Shown: piece after piece, positions 56,724-64,000 of the stretch
Layout: the number at the start of each line of letters is the position of its first letter
Position numbering within the stretch: position 1 is the stretch's first letter
NCBI GenBank assembly: GCA_944325825.1
Contig: CALVBP010000006.1
Location: 21,129-85,128 of the forward strand
DNA length: 64,000 bases
From: Candidatus Gastranaerophilales bacterium
Lineage (GTDB): Bacteria; Cyanobacteriota; Vampirovibrionia; Gastranaerophilales; Gastranaerophilaceae
Direction: 5' to 3'
Notes under the pieces: generated by a model
What the model was told of the DNA's origin: nothing
What the model saw: only the letters and a program-made list of their open reading frames with translations
The model's database searches: none
Made by a program: the position numbers and the translations under genes

Positions 56724-58718
56724 GCTATTTTCAATATATTCTTCTTTTACACCTTTATAATTAATTCTAGAAGAAGTAATAGGCTGCCTATAATCCGACT
56801 TGTTAATAGAGCGGGATTCTACAATAACCGACGGCGGAAGTATAGACCATTTATAGAGCGCAGTTGACATCCTTCTGTAGAACTTATCCAGCCATTCAAT
56901 TTTCTGGTCTTTGCTTACTTGATATTTTCTCTCATAAACGAATTCCGCATTTAATAAATCATAGTAAGATTCGTTTTTATTTTCTATTCTCCAAATAATT
57001 TCATCTAAAAATTCGTATGGCATAAGAGCATCTTCTGCATTTAAAGTTTTTCCGGTATTAGGGTCTATCGCAAGCTCCGCCCCGGGTTTTTTAAGAATAA
57101 TTGATTCAGGAATAGCATTTTTTTCTTCCCTGTTAGAATTCAACCAGCGTGCAAATGCAAACAACTTTGTCTTTGGAACATCCGCTATAGGAGCAAACCC
57201 TCCTGACATATCCCCGTTAATAGTTGCATACCCCATATATAATTCTGATTTATCAGAGGTTGCTATAGGAATACAGGAAGAAAATTCATTACTTATTCCC
57301 CATAAAAACATAGCTCTTGAACGAGCTTGAATATTATCGGGAGTAAAGGAAGTTTTATACCTGCAATCCCACTTGGACTCAACCGCTTTAAATAAACCAT
57401 CAAGACAAGCCGTTGTTGTGTCAACCATTGGTTTAATAGACGCTTCAGTAAAATTAATTCCTAAATTATGAGCAAGTTTTTCCGCATCCGTTTTGCTTTC
57501 TTTTGAAGTTAACTTAGACGGCATAGAAATCCCAAATACATTTTCTTTTCCGAGCGCATCAGCCAGGAGCACCGCACAGACCGTAGAATCCAAGCCCCCG
57601 GAGAGTCCCAGTACAGCACGCTTAAATCCGCATTTTGAAAAATAATCTCTTATTCCCTGAACAATTGTTTTATAAGTTCTCTCCAAATCTGACTCATATT
57701 CAAGTGTAAAGACTTTTTGTTCGGTTAGAGATTTTTCCAAGCCTTTTGTAAGAGGATAAATTTTTCCGATATTTTTCTGCGGATTTACAATCAAAAACTG
57801 TTCTTCAAAAGATTTTGCCCTGGCTATAAGTTCGCCGTGAGAATTAAATACCCTGCTTGAGCCGTCAAAAGAGATATTATCTATTGCACCTACTTGATTA
57901 ACATATACTATGGGCTTTTTGTATTTAGAAGAAATAAAAGAAAGCATATTATGTTTTAACTGTTCCTTTTTAGCTCTTGTTGGAGATGCCGAACAATTAA
58001 TAAAAATATCTGCATCTTTTAATTCTTCAATAGGGTCTTTATCGTATAGATTTTTTTCAAAGAAATCTTTATTATTCCAGCAATCTTCACAAATAGAAAT
58101 TCCATATTTCGTACCATTAATCTCCAGATATTTATTTGAAGGTTTAATGCTATTTTTAGAAAACTTGCCCAAAGTATCATCCGGCTGCACACCAACAACC
58201 GGAGAAGGTTCTATATACCTGTAATCATTAAATTCCGAATATGTTGGGAGCAGAGATTTTCTGACAATTCCCGTGATTTTACCATTTTGTAAGATTGCAA
58301 CAGAATTATAAAATCTTTTTCCTTCCGCATCTTTCTCTCTGGGTTCAACAAAACCCACAACAGCCGTTGTATTTTTCGTAATCTTTGCTAAGCCCTTCAA
58401 CCATTTTATATTTTCCCGTACAATGAGCGGATGGCGGTCAATTGTATCTTCAATAGGATATCCCATAAGCGCCAGCTCGGGAAAAATTACCATGTCCAGC
58501 CCGATTTTTTCTGAATATTTTATATATTTAGCTATCTTTTTTGCGTTAAATTCCAAGTTCCCGGCAGAAGGGTCAATCTGTGCCATCCCGATATATCCGC
58601 CGTTACAAGTAATAGTACGAATTTCATTTACAATATTATCGGGTAAAAGCTCCCCGTGAGAAAATTTCTTATCTACAATTTCCGATAATTCATACAACCT
58701 GCTATTTATTTCCGACAT
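56715..58718 (-). CDS. nadE: glutamine-dependent NAD+ synthetase
   Basis: The 667-residue enzyme has an N-terminal nitrilase-type glutaminase domain (about 30-320; FPELALMGYPIEDTI with the catalytic Glu, and Cys in GISICEDCWNNKDF). The C-terminal synthetase domain has the pyrophosphatase P-loop LGLSGGLDSTVCAVLL near 365 and NIQARSRAMFLWGISNE. It converts deamido-NAD to NAD+ using glutamine ammonia. It ends an operon with fliO, neuB-like and kdsC-like genes, 16 bases after the last. Confidence 0.96.
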   Translation of the reverse strand: MSEINSRLYELSEIVDKKFSHGELLPDNIVNEIRTITCNGGYIGMAQIDPSAGNLEFNAKKIAKYIKYSEKIGLDMVIFPELALMGYPIEDTIDRHPLIVRENIKWLKGLAKITKNTTAVVGFVEPREKDAEGKRFYNSVAILQNGKITGIVRKSLLPTYSEFNDYRYIEPSPVVGVQPDDTLGKFSKNSIKPSNKYLEINGTKYGISICEDCWNNKDFFEKNLYDKDPIEELKDADIFINCSASPTRAKKEQLKHNMLSFISSKYKKPIVYVNQVGAIDNISFDGSSRVFNSHGELIARAKSFEEQFLIVNPQKNIGKIYPLTKGLEKSLTEQKVFTLEYESDLERTYKTIVQGIRDYFSKCGFKRAVLGLSGGLDSTVCAVLLADALGKENVFGISMPSKLTSKESKTDAEKLAHNLGINFTEASIKPMVDTTTACLDGLFKAVESKWDCRYKTSFTPDNIQARSRAMFLWGISNEFSSCIPIATSDKSELYMGYATINGDMSGGFAPIADVPKTKLFAFARWLNSNREEKNAIPESIILKKPGAELAIDPNTGKTLNAEDALMPYEFLDEIIWRIENKNESYYDLLNAEFVYERKYQVSKDQKIEWLDKFYRRMSTALYKWSILPPSVIVESRSINKSDYRQPITSSRINYKGVKEEYIENSLL

Positions 58719-58734
58719 AAAATTTACCTTTTAT

Positions 58735-59211
58735 TTATTCTAACAAAGAATCTACAATCTCCCTGAAAGCACCGTCTCCGCCACGCTTTACCGTAATTTG
58801 TATACCATCTATTTCCCTAATTCTTTTCACGGCATCAGGAACTGTTACTGCATATTTAGAATAACACAAAGATTCATAATCATTTACATCATCTCCGACA
58901 TAAACAAACTCATCCTCTTTTAAGCCATATTTATCAACAATAGATTTTATAACAAGAAGCTTATTACGGATTCCCTGATGTGTTTCTTCAACCTGGAACT
59001 TATTTGAAATAAGTTCTATCGCCGAATTTGATTCTCCTGAAACTATCCCAATCATAAACCCGTTTTTTCTAAGAAGAGAAAAGGCCATAACATCTTTAAA
59101 ATTCAATTTTCTGGTCATTTCACCTTTTGAATCAATATAAACGCAATTATCTGTAATGATTCCGTCAAAATCTGTTATAACCATTTTTATAGATTTAGGT
59201 AAATTTATCAT
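58735..59211 (-). CDS. KdsC-like HAD phosphatase (sugar nonulosonate/octulosonate phosphatase family)
   Basis: The 158-residue C0-type HAD enzyme has motif I TDFDGIITDNCVYIDSKGE, motif II GIVSGESN, Lys in THQGIRNKL and motif IV VYVGDDVNDYESL. Family members hydrolyse Kdo-8-phosphate or KDN/Neu-9-phosphate. The one-base overlap with a NeuB-type synthase argues for the nonulosonate phosphatase role here rather than Kdo synthesis. It lacks the cap insert, as expected for tetrameric C0 enzymes. Confidence 0.9.
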   Translation of the reverse strand: MINLPKSIKMVITDFDGIITDNCVYIDSKGEMTRKLNFKDVMAFSLLRKNGFMIGIVSGESNSAIELISNKFQVEETHQGIRNKLLVIKSIVDKYGLKEDEFVYVGDDVNDYESLCYSKYAVTVPDAVKRIREIDGIQITVKRGGDGAFREIVDSLLE

Positions 59212-60080
59212 TATTTTACTCTTCTTAATTTGTCTATTATAGGTATTTCTCTCGGATAAACAACTTTTTTGCCATCACCTAAAAGAACCGGCACTTGCCT
59301 GATATCTCTAACCATGTGATACAAGCCCGCCATTTCAAGACTTGCTGCTTGATCGGAGCCCCAGTTTGTTCTGTCAACAGTTATATGTCTTTCCACAGCA
59401 CAAGCACCAAGAGCCACTGCAAGAACTGACGGAGTTACCCCTCTTTCATGTCCTGAATATCCTATCGGGCAGTTAAATTCTTTTTTGAAAGTTTCTATAA
59501 CTCTTAAATTCATCTCTTCCGCATTTGATGGGTAAGTAGAAGTACAGTGAAAAATTATAAGATTGTCTTCCCCCAGAATCTCAACCGCATGCTTAATTTC
59601 TTCCATGGAGCTCATACCTGTTGATAAAAGAATAGGTTTTCCTTTAGCTTTTGTATATTTTAATAAATTATCATCCGTTAAGGAAGCCGATGCAATTTTA
59701 TAACAAGGCGGGTTAAATTTTTCTATAAAATCAACAGAACCTTCATCCCAGCAAGAAGCAAACCATAGAATACCTTTTCTTTTACAATATTCATCAATTT
59801 CTTTATACTCTGCTTCCCCGAATTCCAGCCCTCGTTTCAAATCTCCATTAGTATTACCAAAGACACTTTTTCGTTCTTTTGCGAGTTCTTCTTTTGTATA
59901 AACCACATCAACAGTTCGTTTTTGAAATTTGACGGCATCACATCCTGTCGTAACCGCAATATCAATCATTTTCTTTGCAAGTTTAACTGAACCGTTGTGA
60001 TTTATACCAATCTCAGCAATTATAAAACAAGGATACCCGTCACCGATATGTTTATCAGCAATTTTAACTGTTTTAGTCAT
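59211..60080 (-). CDS. NeuB-family nonulosonate (sialic acid-type) synthase lacking the SAF domain
   Basis: The 289-residue TIM-barrel enzyme begins FIIAEIGINHNGSVKLAKKM and keeps the family phrases DAVKFQKRTVDVVYTKEEL, KIASASLTDDNLLKYTKAKG, LLSTGMSSMEEI and PIGYSGHERGVTPSVLAVAL, with HITVDRTNWGSDQAASLEM. NeuB proteins condense phosphoenolpyruvate with a hexosamine or its 6-phosphate. Typical NeuB adds a C-terminal antifreeze-like (SAF) domain of about 60 residues; it is absent here. Start 60080 follows GGGGAGCTTTGG. It is followed by a KdsC-like phosphatase. Confidence 0.9.
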   Translation of the reverse strand: MTKTVKIADKHIGDGYPCFIIAEIGINHNGSVKLAKKMIDIAVTTGCDAVKFQKRTVDVVYTKEELAKERKSVFGNTNGDLKRGLEFGEAEYKEIDEYCKRKGILWFASCWDEGSVDFIEKFNPPCYKIASASLTDDNLLKYTKAKGKPILLSTGMSSMEEIKHAVEILGEDNLIIFHCTSTYPSNAEEMNLRVIETFKKEFNCPIGYSGHERGVTPSVLAVALGACAVERHITVDRTNWGSDQAASLEMAGLYHMVRDIRQVPVLLGDGKKVVYPREIPIIDKLRRVK

Positions 60081-60104
60081 CCAAAGCTCCCCACACACTC
60101 TATT

Positions 60105-60929
60105 CTAGCTTAAATATTTTTTATACAAAGCAAATTCATCAGGGTCGACCATATGTTCTGAAGAAGCAGTTTTTGTTCCTGTTTCCTCTTCTTTATGTTC
60201 AGAAAACAAAGTATCAATTATCCCGTCAGAATTTTGCTCCTGAATATCAGTGACAGATTCTGTAAATTCATTTTCATTAACATTCTCTGAATCCGATGAC
60301 TGCACGTCACTATCATCAATATCTGATACCACATCCTCAAGTCCTTTATGAGTTTTTGTCATAAGCTTAGAAAATCCTATAGACGGAATTTCTATTTTAG
60401 GTATCTCAATTTTTGGAATTTTGATATTTGGAATTTCTATGTGAGAATATTCTCTATCATCATCTTCAATATAAGTTCCGAGGTCTTTAATCAAATGTAT
60501 AGATGCGGATGATGCACCGATGAGCATCCTTTTGCCATCCAACTCTACGACATGTAAAGTTTTGTTATTACCCAAAGGGGTTGTTGAAATTACTGCAACT
60601 TTTGAACGTGCATAATCGCCGGTTTGTTTTAAAGTTTTAAATCCTAAACGATTTAATTTTGCATAAATAATCCCCGTTATATAAATTAAAAGGATTACAA
60701 AAACCAGAGACAAAACAACAGATATAAGACTTGGTTCATGTCCTATTGACTGGGCAGCAGCCAGAGCTGTATCAGGGGAGCCTGAAACTGTTGATGCTTC
60801 TGCCGGTTGAACAGCGTACGCAAGCGGGTCAGGCAAGTCCGGCAAAACTTCAAACTTTTCACTTGCCAAACAAACAAGCGTATTTAACCAGCAAACAGCT
60901 CCCAAAATATATAACTTAATCTTATTCAT
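60105..60929 (-). CDS. fliO: flagellar biosynthesis protein FliO, with an extended repetitive C-terminus
   Basis: The 274-residue protein has a signal-like N-terminus, a periplasmic segment, one transmembrane helix (about 71-90; ISVVLSLVFVILLIYITGII) and a cytoplasmic FliO domain: SKVAVISTTPLGNNKTLHVV, then LDGKRMLIGASSASIHLIKD. After it comes a run of I-x-I-P-x units (IEIPNIKIPKIEIPKIEIPS) and an acidic Ser/Glu-rich tail. FliO helps assemble FliP. It normally precedes fliP, but here it is about 30 kb away and heads the neuB-kdsC-nadE transcript. Confidence 0.85.
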   Translation of the reverse strand: MNKIKLYILGAVCWLNTLVCLASEKFEVLPDLPDPLAYAVQPAEASTVSGSPDTALAAAQSIGHEPSLISVVLSLVFVILLIYITGIIYAKLNRLGFKTLKQTGDYARSKVAVISTTPLGNNKTLHVVELDGKRMLIGASSASIHLIKDLGTYIEDDDREYSHIEIPNIKIPKIEIPKIEIPSIGFSKLMTKTHKGLEDVVSDIDDSDVQSSDSENVNENEFTESVTDIQEQNSDGIIDTLFSEHKEEETGTKTASSEHMVDPDEFALYKKYLS

Positions 60930-60951
60930 TTATTAATCCCATAATTTCTGG

Positions 60952-60957
60952 TATAAT
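60952..60957 (+). promoter_or_regulatory. -10 element of the histidine kinase operon
   Basis: TATAAT lies 34 bases before the kinase ATG. The -35 region (around 60929) is poor. Confidence 0.4.
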
Positions 60958-60991
60958 TATATCATAAAAATTTTAAATAGGACTACATGCC

Positions 60992-62308
60992 ATGCTCTTG
61001 GAATTAAAAAGCTTAATTATTGAAGAAAGCGGAACTATATTAGCCCATGTACTCCACCTGTTTATATTGTTACTCCTTGTTTCTCTATTTGTTTTTGTAC
61101 GAAAAACCAAAAAGCAGTGGAATAAAATTAATGATTATATAACATCTCTGACAAAAACCGTTAATTCAATACGATACGGAGATTTAACAAAAAAACTTGA
61201 CACAATGGACCTTCCTAATTCTGAAATATTGTCAGACAGTGTTAATCGAATGATTGAAAGCTTACATGACAGAGAAAATATGATAACAGAGTATCAACAC
61301 GAATTGTCAAAGCAAAACCGTTTTCTTGAAGCAGCTATCAATTCTCTGTCAGACGGTTTAATTATCACGGATGAAAATGACAAAATACAAAGAGCTACCC
61401 AAAAAATTTCAGAATGGTTTCAGGTTCCGGGGAAAGATTTAGTAGGGAAACCCCTCTCTGATTTTATTGTAATACCCAGACGAAAATCCGTAGAAACTCT
61501 TAACGATGATGAAGTAACGGTAATTGCAGACCCTGCAGCAAGTTTCCTTGCCAATTCAGTTGAGCTTAAGATGGATGAAAGTCAAAAAAGATATATTGTA
61601 ATTCTGAAAAATAATACAAATCAAAAAGAACTTGAAACTTTAAAAGAAGACTTTGTTGCGACATTAACACACGATTTAAAAGTTCCGATTATTGCAGAGA
61701 CCAATATGATAGAGCTATTTTTAAACGAAAACTTCGGACCTATTAGCGATAAGCAGAAGCTGGCGCTAAAAAATATGCAATCTTCAAACAAAGAATTACT
61801 TGACCTTGTACAAATAGTACTTGATACCTATAAAATTAAAGACGGAAAAATAAGTTTGCATAAAGAAAACATTATGCTCAAAGGTTTTATTGAAGAAATC
61901 ATAGAAGAAATGATTCCGATAGCCCAGAAAACCGGAAATAAAATTAACTTTATACTAAACAGAGATATCAGAGTTTTAGCTGACAGGTTCCAATTAAAAA
62001 GAGTCGTTAAAAACTTAATACAAAATGCTATATCATATGGCTCACCAAATTCGCCAATTGAAATATCTATAGGCGAAATTCCAAAATACATTATAATTAA
62101 AATTAAAGATTACGGCGCCGGAATTTCAAAAAGTGATCTTGATAAGATATTTAACAAATATTACTCCGCTGCAAAAAAGTTCCGAAAAATTGGAACAGGA
62201 TTAGGATTATATCTGGCACTTCAAATATCAAGAGCACACAATGGAGATTTAACAGTAGACAGCATAGAAGGAGAGTATACGGAATTTTGTATTAAACTTC
62301 CGGCATAA
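60992..62308 (+). CDS. membrane histidine kinase with PAS domain
   Basis: The 438-residue kinase has one N-terminal transmembrane helix (about 16-36), a HAMP-like/coiled segment (40-110), a PAS domain (about 110-205; AAINSLSDGLIITDENDKIQ), the H-box with phospho-acceptor His227 (ATLTHDLKVPI) and an HATPase domain (N-box KNLIQNAISYGSP, G1 IKIKDYGAGISKSDL, G2 GTGLGLYLALQIS). The first helix lacks a partner, so there is no large periplasmic sensor and input is probably cytoplasmic via PAS. It is three bases upstream of a NUDIX gene. A lone receiver four genes on may be its partner. Confidence 0.94.
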   Translation: MLLELKSLIIEESGTILAHVLHLFILLLLVSLFVFVRKTKKQWNKINDYITSLTKTVNSIRYGDLTKKLDTMDLPNSEILSDSVNRMIESLHDRENMITEYQHELSKQNRFLEAAINSLSDGLIITDENDKIQRATQKISEWFQVPGKDLVGKPLSDFIVIPRRKSVETLNDDEVTVIADPAASFLANSVELKMDESQKRYIVILKNNTNQKELETLKEDFVATLTHDLKVPIIAETNMIELFLNENFGPISDKQKLALKNMQSSNKELLDLVQIVLDTYKIKDGKISLHKENIMLKGFIEEIIEEMIPIAQKTGNKINFILNRDIRVLADRFQLKRVVKNLIQNAISYGSPNSPIEISIGEIPKYIIIKIKDYGAGISKSDLDKIFNKYYSAAKKFRKIGTGLGLYLALQISRAHNGDLTVDSIEGEYTEFCIKLPA

Positions 62309-62311
62309 AGT

Positions 62312-62860
62312 ATGAGTGAAATATTATATAATACAAAGTATCTACAGCTTAAAGGCACACCTTCAAAAAGCGGAAAAACCTGGGTTTATGCTCACAGACC
62401 CAATGCCAAAGACGTTGTCGTAATTTTACCTGTAATAGGAGATTCTATTTTATTTCTTATAGAGGAACGGCCTCCGCTTGAAGCTGAAAACAGGGCAAAA
62501 TATTCAGTTGCACTGCCGGCAGGACTGGTAGGAGATGAAAGGAGGGACGAAACTCCAGAGGAAGCCATAAAAGCAGAGCTTTTGGAAGAAACCGGACTTG
62601 TAGCTGATGAGATAAAAATTATGTCAAGGAAAATTGCAAGCTCTCCTGGTTGCGTTTCTGAGACAGTAACTCTTGCGATAGCTTATATCCACGACTATGA
62701 TGTCGTAATACCGCCGGTTAATGATGGAGGAATTATTATTGACAGGGTATTAATTAATCGGAATAATGTTTATAATTGGTTGAGGGAAAAAGAAGAAGAA
62801 GGGTTTGCAATGACAGCCTCTACACTTGCTGCATTGTATTATCTTTCGGAGGAGAAATAA
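62312..62860 (+). CDS. NUDIX hydrolase (ADP-ribose pyrophosphatase-like)
   Basis: The 182-residue enzyme carries the NUDIX box with Gly-x5-Glu and the R-E-x-x-E-E core replaced by the ADP-ribose type pattern: GLVGDERRDETPEEAIKAEL then LEETGLVADEI. N-terminal VWVYAHRP-like (KTWVYAHRPNAKDVVVILP) is typical of ADP-sugar hydrolases. It probably hydrolyses ADP-ribose or another nucleotide sugar. It follows the kinase by three bases, and its stop abuts the aroH ATG. Confidence 0.9.
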   Translation: MSEILYNTKYLQLKGTPSKSGKTWVYAHRPNAKDVVVILPVIGDSILFLIEERPPLEAENRAKYSVALPAGLVGDERRDETPEEAIKAELLEETGLVADEIKIMSRKIASSPGCVSETVTLAIAYIHDYDVVIPPVNDGGIIIDRVLINRNNVYNWLREKEEEGFAMTASTLAALYYLSEEK

Positions 62861-63211
62861 ATGATTTCAAAAGGAATAAGAGGGGCAATAACAGTAAAAG
62901 AAAACAGTGCCGCAGCAATTAGAGATGCGGTGATTAAACTTTTAAGCGAAATGGTTAAAAGAAATAATATTGATATTAATTTAATCTCACATGCAATATT
63001 TACTTTTACTTCTGATTTAAATGCCGATTTCCCTGCAAAGTACGCAAGAGTCGAGTTAAATTGGAAAGATGTTCCTATGCTTTGTTTTAATGAAATAGAT
63101 GTACCGGGGGCATTAAAAATGTGTTTAAGAGCTTTGATTGTAATCAATTGCGGAGAAGAATTTGAGCCAGAATTTGTTTATCTTGAGGGAGCTGAAAATT
63201 TAAGAAAATGA
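62861..63211 (+). CDS. aroH: chorismate mutase, AroH type
   Basis: The 116-residue protein is an AroH-class (trimeric alpha/beta barrel) chorismate mutase. The catalytic residues of the Bacillus subtilis enzyme fall at the same positions here: Arg7 (KGIRGAI), Arg63 (AKYARVEL), Cys75 and Glu78 (PMLCFNEID) and Arg90 (KMCLRAL); the C-terminal Tyr is at 107 rather than 108. It makes prephenate for Phe and Tyr. It lies between a NUDIX hydrolase and a receiver gene, overlapping the latter by four bases, and is not with other aro genes. Confidence 0.96.
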   Translation: MISKGIRGAITVKENSAAAIRDAVIKLLSEMVKRNNIDINLISHAIFTFTSDLNADFPAKYARVELNWKDVPMLCFNEIDVPGALKMCLRALIVINCGEEFEPEFVYLEGAENLRK

Positions 63212-63594
63212 AAATACTTGTAGTTGATGATATAAAGGGCTGGAGAGATTATCATAAAATTATTTTAGAAGAGCTGTTTACGGGATGCGAGTTTTACGAA
63301 GCTGACTCTGCAAGAAGCGGGTATGATTTAATTATAGAAAATAACGAAGCGCCTTTTGATATTATTATTACAGATTTACAAATGGAACATGATTTTGAAC
63401 CGGATTATGCAGGGGAATGGTTTGTTAAACAAATTAAAACATTCAGAAATTATTCAAGAACAAAGATAGTAATAATATCTGCAACTTATAACATCCGGCA
63501 TATCGCTGATATTCTTGGTGTTGAATGTATTCCCAAAACTACTGCAAGAAACTTCCCTCAAGCTTACGGAATCCTAAAAAATACGACACTATAA
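63208..63594 (+). CDS. stand-alone response regulator receiver protein
   Basis: The 128-residue protein is one CheY-like receiver: acidic pair in ILVVDDIKGW, phospho-acceptor Asp in IIITDLQMEHDF (about residue 54), Ser/Thr in VIISATYN and Lys in CIPKTTARN. A loop insert around residues 58-70 (EHDFEPDYAGEWFVK) is longer than in CheY. With no output domain it probably acts by protein binding. It is co-transcribed with the histidine kinase, its likely phosphodonor, and overlaps aroH by four bases. Confidence 0.92.
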   Translation: MKILVVDDIKGWRDYHKIILEELFTGCEFYEADSARSGYDLIIENNEAPFDIIITDLQMEHDFEPDYAGEWFVKQIKTFRNYSRTKIVIISATYNIRHIADILGVECIPKTTARNFPQAYGILKNTTL

Positions 63595-63634
63595 AGAAAC
63601 TTATGTTTAAAGATTAAATGCACAAAAGGATGAG

Positions 63635-64000
63635 TTAATTAAATAATTTTGAACATTTTTCTTGAATATTTAATGCAACATCTTTTGCAAATTTTTCCTT
63701 GAGTCCTATATTTTGGGCAACCGCCAATATATCATCTAAAGTTGGATTTTTGCCTTCACCGTTGATTGTTGTTGCGTGTTCGCCATTAAATGAAAAACTA
63801 TAAGTCAAATCATACGCAGGAGATAAGTGCCATTCTTTTTTAGTATTATCAAAAAGAAAAGAAAAATTCTTTGAATGGTCATCTCTGTTGTGTGCAAACA
63901 CATTAAAGCACATTAACCTGAACAATTGTTCAATATCCTGATAATTTCTTGTTAATTCAAGTGTTAGTTTCATCAATGTATTGTAATCAAGGTTAGGAAG
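63635..64000 (-). CDS. HipA-type serine/threonine kinase toxin (partial, C-terminal end only)
   Basis: Only the last 121 residues are in the window; the frame stays open to the edge (upstream codons read LPNLDYNT). The visible part is the HipA C-terminal domain: catalytic FNVFAHNRDDHSKNFSFLFD, then WHLSPAYDLTYSFSFNGEHA and TINGEGKNPTLDDILAVA. In E. coli HipA phosphorylates glutamyl-tRNA synthetase and is held by HipB. The hipB partner, usually upstream, would be beyond the right edge. It is convergent with the receiver gene, 40 bases apart. Confidence 0.88.
   Translation of the reverse strand, partial: LPNLDYNTLMKLTLELTRNYQDIEQLFRLMCFNVFAHNRDDHSKNFSFLFDNTKKEWHLSPAYDLTYSFSFNGEHATTINGEGKNPTLDDILAVAQNIGLKEKFAKDVALNIQEKCSKLFN

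Overview
The window is A+T-rich bacterial chromosome from a diderm, flagellated organism. It encodes a tripartite efflux pump with an outer-membrane channel, Ton/Tol-type energisers, a flagellar export apparatus and two flagellins. Two proteins resemble families best known from cyanobacteria and plastids (Ycf23/DUF561 and a Ycf45-type R3H ATPase). With the flagella, the low G+C and many lineage-specific short proteins, this suggests a non-photosynthetic relative of Cyanobacteria (Vampirovibrionia/Melainabacteria, for example Gastranaerophilales). That placement is inference from family memory; no search was run.

Layout. 1-5.6 kb: RND efflux operon (adaptor, pump, TolC-like channel, the last cut by the left edge). 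5.6-8.4 kb: two orphan proteins, then holA-holB. 8.4-13.3 kb: a minus-strand run of secreted trypsin-like protease, two exported VirB10/TrbI-like beta-domain proteins, a TonB-like protein, ExbB and two ExbD. 13.4-15.7 kb: Ycf23-like protein, an orphan and a family 2 glycosyltransferase. 15.8-20.8 kb: signalling operon of GAF/HD-GYP, TPR, two receiver-LuxR regulators and a pentapeptide protein. 21.5-32 kb: rpmB, then on the minus strand Ycf45-like ATPase, fliP-fliQ-fliR-flhB-flhA, a PilZ protein, a small membrane protein and leuS. 32-36.7 kb: glmU, then rpmG, tRNA-Trp, secE, nusG, rplK and rplA, with two matching RNA hairpins before rplK and rplA. 37-39.5 kb: parvulin, aminopeptidase P carrying an in-frame repeat insertion, and an rRNA methyltransferase. 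39.7-42.3 kb: first flagellin, then a gene-free island packed with palindromic and direct repeats. 42.3-51 kb: lineage-specific small proteins mixed with housekeeping genes (YhcH, methyltransferase, YibE/F, ruvB, 2-hydroxyacid dehydrogenase). 51-56.7 kb: second flagellin, a divergent polyprenyl synthetase, lepB, rpsU, tRNA-Cys, dnaA and a TPR protein. 56.7-60.9 kb: minus-strand operon fliO-neuB-kdsC-nadE. 61-63.6 kb: histidine kinase, NUDIX, aroH and a lone receiver. The right edge cuts a HipA-type kinase.

The main themes are motility and its control. The export gate genes share a transcript with a PilZ (c-di-GMP effector) protein, and an HD-GYP protein of the class that degrades c-di-GMP lies in the signalling operon. 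A near-perfect sigma-28 promoter precedes an undescribed 132-residue protein, and FliO is co-transcribed with a sialic-acid-type synthase that could feed flagellin or surface glycosylation. The second theme is repeats: at least six families of short palindromic or direct repeats occur between 34 and 54 kb, and one has inserted inside a coding sequence without breaking its frame.
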